64,000 bases of DNA from Sphingomonas_D zeicaulis (GCF_050433225.1 NZ_JBNPXQ010000008.1:281792-345791), one strand, 5' to 3'; shown: positions 27,249-35,935, counted from the first letter of the stretch. Program-made: numbers and translations. Notes: generated from the letters alone by a model not told the origin.

Positions 27249-28033
27249 CACCAGCTCCCCGATGCGCCGCCGCCGCCGAACGAACCGCCGCCGCCCGAAA
27301 AGCCGCCGCCACCGCCCCAGCTCGATCCGCCGCCGCTGCTCCACGACGATCCCGATCCCCAGCTGTCACCGCCGCCCCAGATGATCACCGGCGCGCCGCC
27401 GCCGCGATAGCTGCGGCCGCCCCGCGCGCGGGAAAGGATGAAGATCACCGCGAAGAACAGGATCACCAGCACCACCACGCCGAGCCAGTTCGGGGCGTCA
27501 TCCTCCTTGGCCTGTTCGGCGAGGATGCGCTTGGCGCGCGCCTCGGCCTGCGGGGCGGGCAGGCGAAGCTGCGCCAGCACCGCATCGGCGCCGGCGCGGA
27601 TGCCGCCGGGCATGTCGCCGTCGCGAAAGCGCGGCAGGATCTGCTTCTCGACGATCAGCCCGGTCAGCCCGTTGGTGAGAATCGGCGTGAGGCCATACCC
27701 CACCTCGATCCGCACCTTCCGCTCGTTCGGCGCGATGAGGAGGATGACGCCATCGTTGACCTCCTTGCGGCCGATTTCCCAGGCGCGCCCCAGCCGATAG
27801 CCATAATCCTCGATCGGCCGCCCCTCGAGGCTGGGGACGGTCGCGATCACGAATTGCTGGCCGTTCTGCTTTTCCAGCGCCTCGAGATCCGCGGTGAGCT
27901 GCGCTTCCTCGGCCGGCGGGATGATGTTTGCGGCGTCGACCACCCGGCCGGTGAGCTCAGGAAAGGTCTGGGCGTTTGCCGGGTTGGCGATCAGTGCGGC
28001 GACAAACGCCAGCAGGACGCCCAACAGGCGCAT
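27248..28033 (-). CDS. YgcG-family TPM-domain protein with Gly/Ser-rich tail
   Basis: A 261-residue exported or anchored protein: signal peptide (AALIANPANAQ), TPM domain (LTGRVVDAANIIPPAEEAQL; DGVILLIAPNERKVRIEVGYGL), one transmembrane helix (NWLGVVVLVILFFAVIFIL) and a cytoplasmic tail that is almost all glycine and serine, ending SGSW. This architecture is standard for the partner of LemA. It starts 4 bp after the lemA stop. Confidence 0.87.
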   Translation of the reverse strand: MRLLGVLLAFVAALIANPANAQTFPELTGRVVDAANIIPPAEEAQLTADLEALEKQNGQQFVIATVPSLEGRPIEDYGYRLGRAWEIGRKEVNDGVILLIAPNERKVRIEVGYGLTPILTNGLTGLIVEKQILPRFRDGDMPGGIRAGADAVLAQLRLPAPQAEARAKRILAEQAKEDDAPNWLGVVVLVILFFAVIFILSRARGGRSYRGGGAPVIIWGGGDSWGSGSSWSSGGGSSWGGGGGFSGGGGSFGGGGASGSW

Positions 28034-28037
28034 CGCG

Positions 28038-28646
28038 CTACTTCGCGATGCCGCCGAAGTCGACGGTCGGCGCCTTGTCGCTGCCCGGCGCGGCCTTGAA
28101 CGGGGTCATCGGCTTGGCGCCGTAGATGATGTTGGCGCCGATCACCGACGGGAAGGTGCGGATCTCGGTGTTATAGGCCTGCACCGCGCCGTTATAATCG
28201 CGGCGGGCGACGTTGATCTGGTTCTCGGTGCCGGCCAGCTCTTTCTGGAGCGCGATGAAATTGTCGTTGGCCTTGAGGTTCGGATAATTCTCGGTGACGA
28301 CCAGCAGCCGGCCAAGCGCGCCGCTCAGCTGGTTCTGTGCCGCCTCGAACGCCTCGACCTTCGCCGGATCGGTAAGATCCTCGGCGTTGAGCTGGACGGA
28401 GGTCGCTTTGGCGCGCGCCTCTGTCACCTCGCGCAACGTCGTGCGCTCCTGGATAGCGGCGGCTTCCACTGTCTTCACCAGGTTTGGGATCAGGTCGGCG
28501 CGGCGCTGATACTCCGCCTCGACGTCGCCCCAGCGCGCCTTCGCATTTTCCTCGGCGGTCGGGATGGAGTTGATCCCGCAGCTCGACAGCGACAGGATCA
28601 GCGCAGGCGCGGCGAGCGCTGTGGCCAGGCGGCGGGCGAACGGCAT
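28038..28646 (-). CDS. lemA: LemA family lipoprotein
   Basis: A 202-residue helical protein with a lipobox (LSLSSC) at the N-terminus and the LemA core WGDVEAEYQRRADLIPNLVKTV followed by LGRLLVVTENYPNLKAND and IRTFPSVIGANIIYG. It leads the lemA-TPM-TPM-nudix operon. The start at 28646 has GAGGGAG 7-8 bp upstream. LemA proteins are thought to act with TPM proteins at the envelope; the exact role is not established. Confidence 0.88.
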   Translation of the reverse strand: MPFARRLATALAAPALILSLSSCGINSIPTAEENAKARWGDVEAEYQRRADLIPNLVKTVEAAAIQERTTLREVTEARAKATSVQLNAEDLTDPAKVEAFEAAQNQLSGALGRLLVVTENYPNLKANDNFIALQKELAGTENQINVARRDYNGAVQAYNTEIRTFPSVIGANIIYGAKPMTPFKAAPGSDKAPTVDFGGIAK

Positions 28647-28781
28647 CGAAATACTCCCTCGATCGTCTCGTGCCTGCCGCGTACCGCACCGCCGCCCGCG
28701 CCGCAATGAGGGGTTCCATCCGCCGGCCGATCCGTTCACATGGGCGCGGGGCGGCAGGAGCGATCAGTCAGGGGACGGTTC

Positions 28782-29222
28782 ATGCTTAACGAGTTCAAGG
28801 CCTTCATCGCGCGCGGCAATGTGCTCGATCTCGCCGTGGCGGTGATCATCGGCGCCGCGTTCGGCAAGATCGTCACCTCGTTGACCGAGGATATCATCAT
28901 GCCGGTGATCGGATGGATCTTCGGTGGCTTCGATTTCTCGGGCTATTTCGTGCGGCTGGGCGCGATCCCGGCCGACTTCAAGGGATCGGCGGCCAGCTAT
29001 GCGGACCTCAAGGCCGCAGGCGTGCCGATGTTCGGCTATGGCCAGTTCATCACCGTCGCGGTGAACTTCGTCATCCTGGCCTTCATCATCTTCCTGCTGG
29101 TGCGCGTCGCCAACAAGCTGATCGAAAAGCCGAAGCCGGCGCCCAAGGGCCCCAGCGAGGTCGATATCCTCAAGGAGATCCGCGACGAGCTTAAGAAGCA
29201 GTCCGAAGGCAAAATGGGGTGA
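28782..29222 (+). CDS. mscL: Large-conductance mechanosensitive channel MscL
   Basis: A 146-residue channel that opens under membrane tension to relieve osmotic downshock. It shows FKAFIARGNVLDLAVAVIIGAAFGKIV (TM1, cited in part), IIMPVIGW, the periplasmic loop, TM2 (FITVAVNFVILAFIIFLLVRVANKL) and the C-terminal helix EVDILKEIRDELKKQ. The start at 28782 has GGGGA 7 bp upstream; the frame is open to 28740. Divergent from lemA. Confidence 0.95.
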   Translation: MLNEFKAFIARGNVLDLAVAVIIGAAFGKIVTSLTEDIIMPVIGWIFGGFDFSGYFVRLGAIPADFKGSAASYADLKAAGVPMFGYGQFITVAVNFVILAFIIFLLVRVANKLIEKPKPAPKGPSEVDILKEIRDELKKQSEGKMG

Positions 29223-29230
29223 GGTGTTCC

Positions 29231-29254
29231 GCCCCTCCCGGAAAGGGGAGGGGC
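29231..29254. terminator. Intrinsic-type hairpin after mscL
   Basis: GCCCCTCCC (29231-29239) pairs perfectly with GGGAGGGGC (29246-29254) across a 6-nt loop, 8 bp after the mscL stop and 8 bp before the end of the convergent small membrane protein gene. It can end transcription from both directions. Confidence 0.65.
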
Positions 29255-29262
29255 GCAGAAGC

Positions 29263-29454
29263 CTACAACTCCACCCATTCCGGCCCGCCGGGCCAGATCA
29301 TGTCCTCGACCTTGTCACCGATCAGCGTGAAGCCGCCCAGCACCATCAGGATCACCGAGAGGTCGAACAGGAGAACGCCGGCGAACGCGACATAGGGGTG
29401 GAACGGGCCCACCCGGTCGAATCCGTCCGAAAGCGGCGCACGGCGGCGCCGCAT
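29263..29454 (-). CDS. Small membrane protein, function unknown
   Basis: A 63-residue protein with a basic N-terminus (RRRRAPLSDGFDRVGPFHPY) and one long hydrophobic segment (VAFAGVLLFDLSVILMVLGGF), ending PGGPEWVEL. The ATG shares its A with the TGA of the polyprenyl synthase gene (TGATG), good evidence that it is a real, co-translated gene. No function is recognised. Confidence 0.6.
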   Translation of the reverse strand: MRRRRAPLSDGFDRVGPFHPYVAFAGVLLFDLSVILMVLGGFTLIGDKVEDMIWPGGPEWVEL

Positions 29455-30467
29455 CAATAGGCCCGGGCGACCGCGAATTCGACCGCCTCGACCATCGCCG
29501 CCTTGGCGGTGCCGGCGTGGAAGCCGCCGATCGCATCGATCGCGCGCTGACCGTAGAGACGGGCGCGGGCCATGGTGTCGGCGATCGCGCCGCAGTCACG
29601 CAGAAGCTGGGTGGCGTGCGCGAGGTCCTCGTCGCTTACCCGGTGACCGGCGATCGCTTCGCGCCAGAACGCCTTGTCGGCATCCGACCCGCGCGCATAG
29701 GCCAGGATCACGGGCAAGGTGACCTTGCCGTCGCGGAAATCGTCGCCCGCATCCTTGCCCATCGTCGCCCCGTCTGACGCATAGTCGATCGCGTCGTCGA
29801 TGAGCTGGAACGCGATGCCGAGATTGCGGCCATAGGAATCGAGCGCCAGTTCGGCGGCCTCGTCACGCTCGGCGACCACCGCGGCGATGCGGCAGGCGGC
29901 GGCGAACAGGGCAGCGGTCTTGGCGCCGATGATCTCCAGATAACGATCCTCGTGCAGATCGATGCGGCGCTGCGCGGTGAGCTGGTTGACCTCGCCCTCG
30001 GCGATGACCGCGCTGGCGTTGGAAAGAATCCGCAGCACCTTGAGGCTGCCTTCCTCCACCATCAACTCGAACGAACGGCTGAACAGGAAATCGCCCACCA
30101 ATACGCTCGCCGGGTTGCCCCAGATGATGTTGGCGGTGCGGCGGCCGCGACGCATGCCCGAACCGTCGACGACATCGTCGTGCAGCAGCGTCGCGGTGTG
30201 GATGAACTCCACCGCGGCGGCCAGCTTGTGATGGCGCGATCCGGTATAGTCGAGCAGCCTGGCGCTCGCCAATGTCAGCATCGGGCGCATGCGCTTGCCG
30301 CCGCCAGCGATCAGGTGGCCGGCAAGTTCGGGAATCAACGGGATCTCCGACTGCATCCGGGCCAGGATCACCTGGTTGACGGCGTTCATGTCACTCGCAA
30401 CGAGGCCGATCATCGCGTCGAGCGAGGGCGGCCGCGAGGGGTTCATACGATGTACTGTCGCGCTCAT
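29454..30467 (-). CDS. ispB: Polyprenyl diphosphate synthase (octaprenyl type)
   Basis: A 337-residue trans-prenyltransferase that makes the ubiquinone side chain. The first aspartate-rich motif is LLHDDVVDGSGMRRG, the second QLIDDAIDYASD, and GGGKRMRPMLTLASARL marks the substrate-binding start. The start at 30467 gives MSATVHRMNPS; an ATG at 30446 is possible. It lies head-to-head with chorismate mutase. Product length (C40 versus C50) cannot be fixed from sequence by eye; sphingomonads often make UQ-10. Confidence 0.9.
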   Translation of the reverse strand: MSATVHRMNPSRPPSLDAMIGLVASDMNAVNQVILARMQSEIPLIPELAGHLIAGGGKRMRPMLTLASARLLDYTGSRHHKLAAAVEFIHTATLLHDDVVDGSGMRRGRRTANIIWGNPASVLVGDFLFSRSFELMVEEGSLKVLRILSNASAVIAEGEVNQLTAQRRIDLHEDRYLEIIGAKTAALFAAACRIAAVVAERDEAAELALDSYGRNLGIAFQLIDDAIDYASDGATMGKDAGDDFRDGKVTLPVILAYARGSDADKAFWREAIAGHRVSDEDLAHATQLLRDCGAIADTMARARLYGQRAIDAIGGFHAGTAKAAMVEAVEFAVARAY

Positions 30468-30566
30468 GCCTGCCCGCATTGGCGCGGCTGCGCGTCGAAC
30501 GCAAGCACATAGCCCTTGCAAAGCAGCCCGGCTGCGCCGCAAAGGCGCCGGGTGAAGGGAGTGACG

Positions 30567-30845
30567 ATGACCGACGAGACGTTGCAGCGGTACCGCGAGA
30601 GCATCGACAATATCGACGCGGCGCTGGTGTTCATGCTGGCGGAGCGCTTCAAGGTCACCCAGGCGGTGGGCGAATACAAGGCCCAGGCCGGGCTGCCGCC
30701 GGCCGATCCCGGCCGCGAGGACCGCCAGATCGCCCGGCTTCGCGCGCTGGCCGGCGACGCGAATCTCGATCCCGACTTCACCGAGAAATTCCTGCGCTTC
30801 ATCATCGATGAAGTGATCCGCCACCACCAGAAGCTCCAGGGGTGA
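30567..30845 (+). CDS. Chorismate mutase (AroQ class)
   Basis: A 92-residue all-helical enzyme converting chorismate to prephenate. It shows LQRYRESIDNIDAALVFMLAERFKVTQAVGEYKA (cited in part) and the C-terminal helix FTEKFLRFIIDEVIRHHQKL. The start at 30567 has GAAGGGAG 7 bp upstream. Stand-alone length is typical; no export signal, so it is cytoplasmic. Confidence 0.9.
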   Translation: MTDETLQRYRESIDNIDAALVFMLAERFKVTQAVGEYKAQAGLPPADPGREDRQIARLRALAGDANLDPDFTEKFLRFIIDEVIRHHQKLQG

Positions 30846-30911
30846 GCAGCAGCGGGTGATTCGGCACCGAAAGGTGTCGGAAAGCCTCAGATGTTCGAGA
30901 CGCGCGCCGAG

Positions 30912-31074
30912 CCCTCTCCCGCACTTCGCGGGAGAGGGTTGGGTGAGGGGCCGAGCGTAGCGAGGCTTCTTTTTTGTTCTTCGTGCACTGAGGCTGCCGA
31001 TGGATCGGCGCCGAAGAACGCTCGCTTCGCTCGCGCCCTCACCCGACCCTCTCCCGCACTTCTGCGGGAGAGGG
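30912..31074. repeat. Composite intergenic repeat of two mirrored hairpins
   Basis: Two copies of the hairpin CCCTCTCCCGC-loop-GCGGGAGAGGG lie at 30912-30938 and 31047-31074. Each is flanked on its inner side by a TGGGTGAGGG / CCCTCACCC tail, so the copies face each other. The 108 bp between them include GCGTAGCGAGG and CTCGCTTCGCTCGC, also partly mirrored. It lies between the convergent chorismate mutase and dihydroorotase genes and looks like a mobile or REP-type intergenic unit that also terminates transcription. Confidence 0.6.
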
Positions 31075-31094
31075 CTTGACGCGCCTCCCGCTCC

Positions 31095-32420
31095 TTACGC
31101 GAACTCCGTCTCCGCAAACCGCACCGGCCGGCCCGATGCGGCATTGGCCAACTGTCCATCCCACATCACCCGCCGGCCGCGGATGATCGTGCCCATCGGT
31201 TTGCCGGTCAGCACCATGTCGGTGAAGGGAGACCAGCCGCAGCGGCTGGCGAGCCAGCTTTCCTCGACCGTCCATTGCGCCTTGAGGTCGACGATGGTGA
31301 AGTCCGCATCATAGCCCGCGGCGATGCGGCCCTTGCCGGCGATGTTGAACACGCGCTGCGGCCCGGCGGACGTCAGTTCGATCACGCGCTGCAAGGTCGT
31401 CCGGCCTTTGGCGACATGGTCGAGCATCAGCGGGAGCAAGGTCTGCACGCCGGGCATGCCCGACGGGCTGGCCGGATAGGCCTGCGCCTTTTCCTCCAGC
31501 GTGTGCGGCGCATGGTCCGAACCCAGCACGTCGGGCACGCCCTGGTTCAGCCAGTGCCAAAGCCCGTCGCGGTGCGCGCCGGATCGGATCGGCGGGTTCA
31601 TCTGCGCATAGGTGCCGAGGCGCGGATAGGCATCCTCGCCAGCCAGCGTCAGGTGCTGCGGCGTCACCTCGCAGGTCGCGACATCCTTGTGGTTGGCGAT
31701 CACTTCCAGTTCGGCCGGCGTCGTCACATGGAGGATGTGGATCCGTCGCCTGGCCGCGCGGGCGAGGGTGAGGATGCGGCGCGTCGCCAGCATCGCACTC
31801 TCATCGTCGCGCCATACCGGATGGCTGGAGGGATCGCCGGTGATCCGCTCGCCGGCGCGCTCCTGCATCCGCGCCTCATCCTCGGCGTGGATCGCCACGC
31901 GGCGGCGGCCGGAAGCGAGCACGCGCGCCAGTTCGCTGTCTTCCGAAACCAGCAGGTCGCCGGTCGAGGCGCCCATGAAGATCTTGACCCCCGCGGTGCC
32001 CGGCAGGCGTTCGAGTTCCGCGAGCATCGGCGCGTTGGCCGAGGTCGCGCCGACATAGAAGGCATGGTCGCACCACATCCGATCATAGGCACGGTCGAGC
32101 TTGTGGTTGAGCGCTTCGGCGCTGTCCGTGTTGGGCTTGGTATTGGGCATCTCGAACACCGCGGTCACGCCGCCGAGCACCGCCGCGCGGCTGCCCGATT
32201 CGAGATCCTCCTTATGCTCCAGCCCCGGCTCGCGGAAATGGACCTGGCTGTCGATGACGCCGGGCAGCACCGTCAGCCCGGTGCAGTCGATCGTCTCGCC
32301 GGCATCGCCGTCGACGCCGATCGCCGCGATTCGCCCGTCGCGCACGCCGACCGAGACTTCGGCGGGCCCGCCCGGGGTCCACACCGTGCCGTTCCTGAGG
32401 ATGAGATCGTAAGTCGCCAT
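31095..32420 (-). CDS. pyrC: Dihydroorotase (class I)
   Basis: A 441-residue amidohydrolase for pyrimidine synthesis, cyclising carbamoyl-aspartate. Metal motifs: GVIDSQVHFREPGLEHKEDL, FEMPNTKPNT, HILHVTTPAELE and GSDHAPHTLEEK. The C-terminal segment FTDMVLTGKPMGTIIRGRRVMWDGQL is standard. Length fits the bacterial class I form. The divergent ygfZ gene starts 41 bp away. Allantoinase is a distant alternative, unlikely given HFREPG and DAPHT together. Confidence 0.9.
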   Translation of the reverse strand: MATYDLILRNGTVWTPGGPAEVSVGVRDGRIAAIGVDGDAGETIDCTGLTVLPGVIDSQVHFREPGLEHKEDLESGSRAAVLGGVTAVFEMPNTKPNTDSAEALNHKLDRAYDRMWCDHAFYVGATSANAPMLAELERLPGTAGVKIFMGASTGDLLVSEDSELARVLASGRRRVAIHAEDEARMQERAGERITGDPSSHPVWRDDESAMLATRRILTLARAARRRIHILHVTTPAELEVIANHKDVATCEVTPQHLTLAGEDAYPRLGTYAQMNPPIRSGAHRDGLWHWLNQGVPDVLGSDHAPHTLEEKAQAYPASPSGMPGVQTLLPLMLDHVAKGRTTLQRVIELTSAGPQRVFNIAGKGRIAAGYDADFTIVDLKAQWTVEESWLASRCGWSPFTDMVLTGKPMGTIIRGRRVMWDGQLANAASGRPVRFAETEFA

Positions 32421-32460
32421 ATGTCTTCCTTTCCGCGCCCGGCCTTCCTACCTGTGCGCC

Positions 32461-33177
32461 ATGCCGCAGACCACCCTTGCCGATCGCGCCGTGCTCCGTC
32501 TCTCCGGAGAGGATGTCCGTGGCTTCCTCCAGGGCCTCGTCACCAATGACGTGTCCGGGCCCTTGCCGGTGTGGGCGGGGTTGCTGACCGCGCAGGGCAA
32601 GGCGCTGTTCGATTTCATCCTGTGGGCCGATGGCGACGATATTCTGATCGACTGCGAGGCCAGCCAGATCGACGCGCTGGCCCGCCGGCTGACGCTCTAC
32701 CGGCTGCGCCGCCCGATCACCATCGCGCGCGATGATTCGCTCGCCGTCCACTGGTCAACCGAACCGGGCGAAGGCTTGCCCGATCCGCGCCTCGCCGCGC
32801 TTGGCTTCCGCTGGATCGCCCCTGGGGATGCGCCCGCCGAGGGTTGGCCCGCGCACCGGCTGGCGCTCGGCGTCACCGAGGGCGTCGAGGAACTGGGGCA
32901 GGACAAGACGCTCTGGCTGGAATGCAACGCCGCCGAACTCAACGGCGTCAGTTTCTCCAAGGGCTGCTATGTCGGGCAGGAGAATACTGCGCGGATGAAC
33001 TGGCGGCAGAAGGTGAACCGGCGGCTCGTGGTGACGCCGGGCGCCGAGCAGACCGATCGGACGCGCATCCTCTATCCCAACCTCGGTTTGAAGGTGGAGC
33101 ATTTGCGGGTCGAGGCGATCGATGCCGCTGCGGCGCCGGACTGGCTGCGCGCGGCGCTCACCAAAGTTGAAGGTTGA
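32461..33177 (+). CDS. ygfZ: YgfZ/GcvT-like folate-binding protein
   Basis: A 238-residue tetrahydrofolate-binding protein that supports iron-sulfur cluster assembly or repair. The diagnostic motif KGCYVGQENTARM is present, along with RGFLQGLVTNDVSGPL near the N-terminus. The start is ATG at 32461. The C-terminal barrel is short, as in many alphaproteobacterial members. Confidence 0.9.
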   Translation: MPQTTLADRAVLRLSGEDVRGFLQGLVTNDVSGPLPVWAGLLTAQGKALFDFILWADGDDILIDCEASQIDALARRLTLYRLRRPITIARDDSLAVHWSTEPGEGLPDPRLAALGFRWIAPGDAPAEGWPAHRLALGVTEGVEELGQDKTLWLECNAAELNGVSFSKGCYVGQENTARMNWRQKVNRRLVVTPGAEQTDRTRILYPNLGLKVEHLRVEAIDAAAAPDWLRAALTKVEG

Positions 33178-33482
33178 AGGTCGGGTCGGGCGCAACGGCG
33201 CGCCACGACCGTTGTGAGTGCAGTCTGCCCCGTCCGCGATCAGCGAATGGTAGCGCGCCGGACGGCGCCCTCACTGGTTGTCATGCGCTCGCGGCTTGGC
33301 ACGTCCTAAGCAAAGACGGGCGCCGCGGCGGCCATGAGGACGAGGGTGGACAGTGCCAGGGCAATGATCTTGCCAGGCATCGAGATATGCTGCTGCAAAA
33401 CGTTAAATCCTTTCCAATCTTGCAGCCGAGAACGGCCGACACGCGAGAAAGGTTGCAGCAACGTGAACGAAGCGAAACGGCG
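33178..33482. other. Intergenic region between ygfZ and the DUF2141 gene
   Basis: About 300 bp without a conventional gene. It holds a possible 24-codon reading frame on the minus strand (33306-33380). I saw no clear terminator hairpin or known RNA. The part near 33385-33425 is A+T-richer than its surroundings. Confidence 0.6.
33306..33380 (-). CDS. Possible 24-residue signal-peptide-like micropeptide
   Basis: The short frame encodes MPGKIIALALSTLVLMAAAA followed by PVFA and a stop: basic start, hydrophobic core and a terminal A-x-A-like end, so it looks like a bare signal peptide or a tiny membrane peptide. It lies about 100 bp downstream of DUF2141 on the same strand. The ribosome binding site is weak. 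It could instead be the remnant of a broken secreted-protein gene. Confidence 0.3.
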   Translation of the reverse strand: MPGKIIALALSTLVLMAAAAPVFA

Positions 33483-33893
33483 TTAAAGGAAATATTTCAG
33501 CCGAATGCTTTGCGGCTTGGCCGTGCCCGATATTTCGAACTGTGCCGAGGCGAAGCGCGGCGGGCCGAACGCGAGCTTGGGGTTGCGCGAAAAGCCGACG
33601 CCTTCGCGCGGAATGCCGGCGAAGGTATCCAGCTTGCCATTGCCATTCTCGTCATGAACCACGGCGATCGCATATTCGCCGGCGGGAAGCGCGGCAATGT
33701 CCAGATGCGGCTTGGCGGCGCTTACCGAGCGGGTGACCGCCGCGGGATCGCCCTTGCAGTTGGGGAAGCGATCCGGGTTGGTGGTGATGCAGATGCGCAG
33801 CACGCCCTTGTCGGAACGCAGGCCTTCGAATTGCGCGTCAACCGCCCCGGTCTGCACCGCCCCCGGTAGCACGGCGAGCGCGAGCAGCGCCAT
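33483..33893 (-). CDS. DUF2141 secreted protein
   Basis: A 136-residue exported protein: signal peptide MALLALAVLPGAVQTGAVDA, then the DUF2141 core (LRICITTNPDRFPNC; GEYAIAVVHDENGNGKLDTF, IPREGVGFSRNPKLAFGPPRF). Function is unknown; homologues often accompany carotenoid or outer-membrane genes. The chosen start makes the gene overlap the hydroxylase gene by 56 bp on the same strand, suggesting translational coupling; other upstream starts are open to 33995. Confidence 0.75.
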   Translation of the reverse strand: MALLALAVLPGAVQTGAVDAQFEGLRSDKGVLRICITTNPDRFPNCKGDPAAVTRSVSAAKPHLDIAALPAGEYAIAVVHDENGNGKLDTFAGIPREGVGFSRNPKLAFGPPRFASAQFEISGTAKPQSIRLKYFL

Positions 33894-34629
33894 CCCCGCT
33901 CTCGCTACCGTCGAACGTACCGATCCCGGAATCCGTCCCGCAGAGGCGGTCCCAGATACGGAAATAGAGACCATAGTTGCACCTGTACCGCTCATGGTGC
34001 CGCTGATGATGGCTGGCGGTGATCAGCCAGCGGCCCGCCCTACCCCGCACGATCCAACGGGGGAATATTTCCCACCCCATGTGATTGGTGACACCCATAA
34101 TCGTCATGATGGTCAAAACAAGCGCCAAAGCGCCGACATGGATGGGAACAAAAAACACCAGCGCTGGAATGACGACCGCGCCGGTCATGGCTTCCCAGGG
34201 ATGGAAGCTCATCGCCGCCCACGCTGTAGGCGGACGGCTGGCGTGATGGACGGCGTGCGCGATGCGGAACGGCTTAGGCCGGTGCATCCAGCGATGCGTC
34301 CAATAAAACCAGGTATCGTGCAGGAAGAGATAGACCAGCACCGAGACAGGTAACCACCATAACGGACGGGCCGCGACATCGTCATAGATCAACGTCCAGC
34401 CGCGATTCTGCCAGCCCCACGCGACGATGCCTGCGGGCAAGCCGTAAATCGCAGCCGACGCAAGGCTCCAGCCGATTTCGCGGCGGATCTGCCGGTCCAG
34501 CCCCGCATAGAGCCGCGGATGGCGCAGATGCGTGCCCCAGGCGAAGCCGGCCGACACGATCAGATAACGCACGCCGACGATCAGCGTCATGGCAAGCGCG
34601 GAAAGCGCGATGGCGAGGGCGATGGTCAC
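33838..34629 (-). CDS. Sterol desaturase/fatty acid hydroxylase-family protein, probable carotenoid hydroxylase
   Basis: A 263-residue di-iron membrane oxygenase. The histidine motifs HDTWFYWTHRWMHR, HAVHHASR and HHQRHHERYR are complete, with several membrane helices. It diverges from crtY, so a carotenoid-ring hydroxylase is likely; CrtG-type 2,2'-hydroxylases, which make nostoxanthin in sphingomonads, are a good candidate, but that name is inference. It is longer than CrtZ. Start: GTG at 34629 is adopted, with ATG 34590 an alternative; neither has a clear ribosome site. The C-terminal tail runs into the DUF2141 gene. Confidence 0.72.
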   Translation of the reverse strand: MTIALAIALSALAMTLIVGVRYLIVSAGFAWGTHLRHPRLYAGLDRQIRREIGWSLASAAIYGLPAGIVAWGWQNRGWTLIYDDVAARPLWWLPVSVLVYLFLHDTWFYWTHRWMHRPKPFRIAHAVHHASRPPTAWAAMSFHPWEAMTGAVVIPALVFFVPIHVGALALVLTIMTIMGVTNHMGWEIFPRWIVRGRAGRWLITASHHQRHHERYRCNYGLYFRIWDRLCGTDSGIGTFDGSESGDGAARARRATGGGADRGG

Positions 34630-34753
34630 GGCCGCTGCGTACCCGTTTTTGCGTTTCGGCGGTAGCGCGCACAGTGGGAAACATGTCCAAATTGCGGAGG
34701 TTGCGAGATCGCGACTTTCACCTCGACCGCAAAGCTGTGTATGCCCGCCCGCG

Positions 34754-35935
34754 ATGGCTCGAACGCGCGATTGTGATCTCCTCATCGTCGGCGCCGGTCT
34801 GGCCGGTGGCCTGATCGCGCTCGCACTCGCGCGGCACCGTCCGGAACTGGATGTCGTGCTGGTCGGAGACGAGGCGGCGATCGGCGGCAACCATGTCTGG
34901 TCCTTCTTCGATTCGGATATCGATGCCGCCGGCGTCGAATTGGTCGCGCCGCTGATCGCGCACCGCTGGCAGGGATATGATGTGTGCTTTCCGGCGTTTG
35001 CGCGAAGCTTGCGCGCGACCTATCATTCGATCGAGTCCGAACTCTTGGACAAGGCCGTGCGCGCGGCGCTGCCGGCCGAACGCATCCGCACCGGCCGCCG
35101 CGTCCTCACCACCAGCACAACCGCAGCGGTGCTCGACGATGGCAGCCGGATCGAGGCGGCGGGGCTGATCGACGCGCGCGGGGCGGGGGACCTGTCGCTG
35201 CTCGATCTCGGGTGGCAGAAATTCGTCGGCCAGGAACTGGTGCTGGCGGCGCCGCATGGGCTGGATCGGCCGATCGTGATGGATGCCAGCGTTCCGCAGA
35301 TCGACGGCTATCGCTTCGTCTACAGCCTGCCCTTCGCGCCCGATCGGGTGTTCGTCGAAGACACATATTACAGCGACGGTCCCGCGCTCGACACCGCTGC
35401 GATCGGTGACCGCATCGCAGCCTATGCCGCAGAGCAGGGCTGGTCGGTCGCGTCCGTCGGGCGGGCTGAAACCGGCGTGTTGCCGGTGGCGATGGGCGGC
35501 GATTTCGAGGGCTATTGGCGCTCGGGCGGGCAGGGTGTCGCCAAGGCCGGGGTGCGTGCCGGGCTGTTCCATCCGACCACCGGCTATTCGCTGCCCGACG
35601 CAGTGGCGACCGCGCTGCTGGTCGCGGCCATGCCCGATGTGGATGGCGCGGCGCTGCACGATCGGCTGCACGCACATGCCCGCGCGCGCTGGCGAGAGCG
35701 CGGCTATTATAGGATGCTCGCGAAGATGCTGTTCCGTGCGGGGGCGGCAGACGAGCGCTATCGCATCTTCGAGCGCTTCTATCGACTCGACGAACGGCTG
35801 GTCGAACGCTTCTATGCGGCGCGTTCGACGTTGGCGGACAAGGCACGGCTGCTCGCGGGGAAGCCGCCGGTGCCGGTGATGGGGGCGATCCGTGCGATCG
35901 CCGGTGGACAGGTGGGGGCAGAGGCAAGGGCATGA
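34754..35935 (+). CDS. crtY: Lycopene beta-cyclase CrtY
   Basis: A 393-residue flavoprotein that closes both ends of lycopene to beta-carotene. The dinucleotide motif DLLIVGAGLAGGLIALAL, GGNHVWSFFDSD, and PLPFAPDRVFVEDTYYSD-like segment (LPFAPDRVFVEDTYYSDG) and GYSLPDAVATALLVA are diagnostic. It leads the crtY-crtI-LOG-crtB-macro transcript; its TGA overlaps the crtI ATG (ATGA). Confidence 0.94.
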   Translation: MARTRDCDLLIVGAGLAGGLIALALARHRPELDVVLVGDEAAIGGNHVWSFFDSDIDAAGVELVAPLIAHRWQGYDVCFPAFARSLRATYHSIESELLDKAVRAALPAERIRTGRRVLTTSTTAAVLDDGSRIEAAGLIDARGAGDLSLLDLGWQKFVGQELVLAAPHGLDRPIVMDASVPQIDGYRFVYSLPFAPDRVFVEDTYYSDGPALDTAAIGDRIAAYAAEQGWSVASVGRAETGVLPVAMGGDFEGYWRSGGQGVAKAGVRAGLFHPTTGYSLPDAVATALLVAAMPDVDGAALHDRLHAHARARWRERGYYRMLAKMLFRAGAADERYRIFERFYRLDERLVERFYAARSTLADKARLLAGKPPVPVMGAIRAIAGGQVGAEARA

